NCBI GenBank assembly: GCA_018894105.1
Contig: CM032128.1
Location: 30,589,299 to 30,653,298, forward strand
DNA from: Jacaranda mimosifolia
Lineage: Eukaryota > Streptophyta > Magnoliopsida > Lamiales > Bignoniaceae
Reading direction: 5' to 3'
Length of the DNA: 64,000 bases
Positions 60,401 to 64,000 of the stretch are shown piece after piece; within the stretch, counting starts at the first letter, position 1; each line of letters starts with the position of its first letter. Below the pieces are notes generated by a model. It had not been told where the DNA came from and ran no database searches. It worked only from the letters and a program-made list of their open reading frames with translations. Position numbers and translations under genes: made by a program.

Positions 60401-63400
60401 GGTCAAACATAGCAAGTCCTGCTTAATAATTGCAGGCTCAAGTTTTATATTTTCTCTTCTTCGCTAAGTATAACTGCAGATAGAACATAAATCTGTCATT
60501 TATTTATATATATATCAATTGTACTTTTATATAGTGTTTAAAGGAACAATCATAGATTGGTAAAAAATGAAATATCAATCAAGAAATTCTTAAAATAGAT
60601 GTTTTGCATCTTGGTTAGTATGAGTAAGAATGTTTTCAAATTTGTTCCTTTTAGATCAACTGTAGTAATAGCCACTAGTTTGGTGCTGGAATGGAGGCAT
60701 GATTCTAATGTAGTTCATATTGCAAGAAGTACTGGGGTGAGGCCTCTGGGACATTCTCACTTTGTAAGCTTGTAGGAGGGAAAAGTCTGCATGGCCGTAG
60801 AAGATCAGGCTACTTGATTATGATGCCTGAATATCAACTGTCTGCAGCAACACAAATGAGGAAATGGCTGATGCTTTGTGCAAAATAACAAATCTAATCT
60901 CTTTATTTGTTCAATAGTTCTAAAATGTATCAGTTGACTAGTGAAACTTTTGTCAGCTGGCATAGCTAGTGTCAACGTCTGAGTATTGTGCGCCCATCAT
61001 TTTGCTCTCTCGTCTACCTCATCAGGGTCCTGTACTGTTCATCCCCTACCTTTTTCCTAGAATTTCTGATCGACTTCTTTACTGGCCTCAGCATGGATCC
61101 TCCTCTGTTTTTATAATTCTCTACAAACATTGTGAGGGGTTAGTGCATATCCTGCAGCCCATACTTAGAAAATAAGAGATAAAATGAGTCAAGGTATTGA
61201 AGTTAGTTGTTATACATTCAATTTGCCTAATTTTCAGTATGTCCTTGTTCTTTTGGTAGGTTCTGAAGGAAGGTCGTATTATCCAAGCTGGAAAATATGA
61301 TGAACTTTTGCAAGCAGGAACAGATTTTAGTACACTGGTCTCTGCTCATCATGAAGCCATTGAAGCCATGGATTTTTGCAATCTAGCTTCTGAAGAATCA
61401 GATAAAAATGATTCTCTTGATAGATGTGTTCTCATGAGTAATTCAGTCAGTAATAGTAATGCTGGCAGGGGAAAGGAAGTCCAAGAAGGTGTATCGTCGT
61501 CAGACAAGAAAGCAATCAAAGAGAAAAAGAAAGCTAAACGTTCAAGGAAAAAGCAGCTTGTGCAGGAAGAGGAACGGGAGCGAGGAAGAGTCAGCATGAA
61601 AGTTTATTTGTCATATATGACCGCTGCTTATAAGGGCTTGTTGATTCCATTGATTATTCTTGCACAGACATTATTTCAGGTCCTTCAAATAGCCAGTAGT
61701 TGGTGGATGGCTTGGGCAAGTCCGCAAACTGCTGGTGACAAACCGAGAACCAGTAGCGTGGTTCTTATTGTTGTTTATATGGCACTTGCTTTTGGGAGCT
61801 CCTTTTTCATATTTGTCAGGGCTGTTCTGGTTGCTACATTTGGTCTTGCAGCTGCACAGAAATTATTTGTGAAAATGCTCAGAACCGTGTTTCGTGCACC
61901 AATGTCTTTCTTTGACTCTACTCCAGCTGGACGGATACTGAATCGTGTATGTTCTCATAGCTTCTCCTGATAGACATGTTGCACCCTGTCTCTTCCTTTC
62001 TTTTTCAACTTTGGGCTCTAAGAATTGATAATTCTCCCCTTATTTTTTCTGTTTTATTTTTATAAACCTTAACTATGCTTTCCTGTATAATGGTTTCTTA
62101 TCATTAACAGGTGTCAATTGATCAAAGTGTTGTCGATCTCGATATACCTTTCAGACTTGGTGGCTTTGCTTCAACAACCATCCAACTTCTTGGCATTGTT
62201 GGCGTGATGACACAAGTTACCTGGCAAATTTTGCTTCTTGTTATTCCGATGGCAATTGCTTGTTTGTGGATGCAGGTATGCAAGATATCATTTATATTGA
62301 GAATTCTTCCCTTTATGGGTATCCGTGAAAATGAATGTGATGCTTTCTACCAAATAACTAGTTAAATATTTAGCTGTGAATAGCTTTTGATGTATCAAAT
62401 ACCTATCAACATAAAGCCCAAGTATCCACACAAGGGATGATGAGCAAGTTTGCTGCATCTCATTGTTGAGTGTGTTTATTCAAATCTGTTACAATGGTAG
62501 TCTATGAAATGATTATCGTTTATCAAGTATTAAGGATTAAGGAGAAATGAGGTGAATTTTAGTTTTGCTCTGTACAAATGCAGAAATACTATATGGCTTC
62601 ATCCAGAGAACTAGTTCGCATTGTTAGCATTCAGAAATCTCCCGTAATTCATCTATTTGCTGAATCAATTGCTGGAGCAGCTACAATCAGAGGTTTTGGG
62701 CAAGAAAAGAGATTCATGAAGAGGAATCTTTATCTTCTTGATTGCTTTGCTCGTCCTTTCTTTTGCAGCCTTGCAGCTATTGAATGGCTTTGTTTGCGCA
62801 TGGAATTGCTCTCAACATTTGTCTTTGCTTTTTGCATGGTCTTACTTGTGAGCTTTCCTCATGGAACTATAGATCCAAGTAAGTAAAATCCCTCTTCTAT
62901 CAAATGCATGCCTATTCATCTTTGCAGGTCCAGAGTTAATAGTTCCATAAACCTTCAATTTTTACTCGAATCAGCCAATTTAAATCATATATTGTTTTTG
63001 AAATTAAAAGTTATCCTTCTTATGTTGCACTCATAACAATGAGATAAAAGGGCTTGTGATAGATTTTTATTTATTTTTAATTTTTTAATTTTTCCCCAGG
63101 AAGATTATGGAAAAGATGGTCAATAATGAATGTCTATCGTGCTGTTTTTAATCTTAATTATTTCCTCTGTAGGTATGGCAGGCCTTGCTGTGACATACGG
63201 GCTCAATATGAATGCACGTCTATCACGATGGATACTTAGCTTTTGCAAGCTTGAAAACAAAATCATCTCTATAGAAAGGATTCACCAATACTGCCAAATA
63301 CCTAGTGAAGCACCAACGCTCATTGATGATTCACGACCCCCATCTTCATGGCCTGAGAATGGCACTATTGAACTAATTGACTTAAAGGCATGCAATTCAC

Positions 63401-64000
63401 TATCTTAATATGTTTTTTATGTTCTGTTTCCAGTTCTATGATTGGTTGTCTGTCAAATTAAAACTTTTCTATAACCTCTATCTGACTAATTTTTCCTTTG
63501 TAGGTTCGTTACAAAGAGAGTCTTCCGGTTGTGCTCCATGGTGTCTCCTGCCTATTTCCTGGTGGGAAGAAAATCGGAATTGTTGGCCGCACCGGAAGTG
63601 GTAAATCTACATTGATCCAGGCTCTATTCCGATTGATTGAGCCAGCGGGAGGCAGAATAATTATAGACGGTATTGATATTTCGACAATCGGCCTTCATGA
63701 CCTCCGTAACCAGCTGAGCATCATACCTCAAGATCCAACATTATTTGAAGGAACCATCAGAGGCAACCTAGACCCACTTGAAGAGCATTCAGATCAAGAA
63801 ATTTGGGAGGTACATTCTTCTTCTCTCTTCCTTCCATCACATATCTATCCATATCACACAATATGACCATTTGGACAAAATCCTGTGTTTCTTCGACTGC
63901 TTCTATTTGCTCCGGATATGTATGATGTCGATTTTCCAGACTATGGAGCCTCATTTTCTCGTTCCATTAACTTCTATTTACCCTTATGCTTGAATTGCCA
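57476..64000 (+). CDS. ABCC5: ABCC5 / MRP5-type ABC transporter (3' end outside the window)
   Basis: ABCC5-type proteins are tonoplast full-size ABC transporters; the Arabidopsis and maize members load inositol hexakisphosphate into the vacuole and affect guard-cell signalling. Visible exons: 57476-59584, 59710-60030, 60111-60197, 61260-61946, 62111-62275, 62584-62878, 63173-63387, 63504-63809; they give 1395 residues, and the last 120 or so are missing. The N-terminal TMD0 precedes TMD1 ([20 protein letters not shown]). NBD1 has Walker [10 protein letters not shown] (about residue 682), signature LSGGQKQR (about 770) and Walker B IYLLDDP. A lysine-rich linker follows ([17 protein letters not shown]), then TMD2 and NBD2 Walker [10 protein letters not shown] (about 1320). 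The NBD2 signature and Walker B lie outside. ATG 57476 is the first in frame. The intron at 63388-63503 has a GC donor. Confidence 0.96.
63388..63503 (+). other. GC-AG intron of ABCC5
   Basis: The coding text ends LIDLK at AAAG, followed by GCATGC instead of GT. The next exon starts after TTTGTAG with VRYKESLP. The join is required to keep the NBD2 lead-in intact and in phase, and no GT nearby does so. Confidence 0.8.

Noticed and set aside
1..64000. tRNA, rRNA or organelle-derived insertions
   Set aside because: I saw no recognisable tRNA or rRNA motifs and no plastid or mitochondrial gene sequence by eye. A covariance-model scan would be needed to exclude small RNAs.

Overview
This window is nuclear DNA from a dicot plant. 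Protein-coding genes are split by many AT-rich GT-AG introns, the proteins are plant-type, and the intergenic space is filled with plant DNA transposons. I could not fix the order or species. There is no sign of prokaryotic, organellar or viral origin.

Layout: (1) 1-2813 is the 3' part of a Mutator-like element (MULE; copy A) made largely of short tandem arrays. (2) 4051-17907 (+) is an 18-exon DENN-domain gene. (3) 18974-24132 is a complete second copy of the same MULE family (copy B), with degenerate terminal inverted repeats (TIRs) and a matching 9-bp flank ATATAATAA. (4) 24395-29969 (-) is an 8-exon WD40 gene of the WDR70 family, convergent with the DENN gene. (5) 29970-40406 is a head-to-head intergenic interval, most of it transposon: one TIR element, two nested hAT-like elements, a GGCC-ended element, and a 6.3-kb MULE (C) with about 250-bp, about 96% identical TIRs. 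(6) 40407-47241 (+) is a 12-exon aromatic amino acid decarboxylase-family gene, predicted from one residue to be an aromatic acetaldehyde synthase. (7) 47242-57475 is AT-rich intergenic DNA with MITE-like and CACTA-like pieces. (8) 57476 to the window end (+) is an ABCC5/MRP5-type ABC transporter that lacks its last exons.

From memory, the order DENN, WDR70, aromatic aldehyde synthase matches neighbouring Arabidopsis genes At2g20320-At2g20330-At2g20340, so this looks like conserved microsynteny expanded by transposons. The host genes do not form a pathway: they cover Rab/membrane traffic, nuclear WD40 function, phenylalanine-derived volatile chemistry and vacuolar phytate transport.

The most interesting part is the MULE biology. 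Element C has a MuDR-like convergent two-gene plan. A transposase gene reads in from the left TIR. A small GRF-type zinc-finger gene, in the place mudrB has in maize, reads in from the right TIR. Both genes are broken, and every nonsense codon can be explained by a C-to-T or G-to-A change, as expected from decay of methylated DNA. Elements A and B seem to share the two-ended plan but have been invaded by tandem arrays (104, about 121 and 44 bp) whose first units overlap the edges of coding-like segments.
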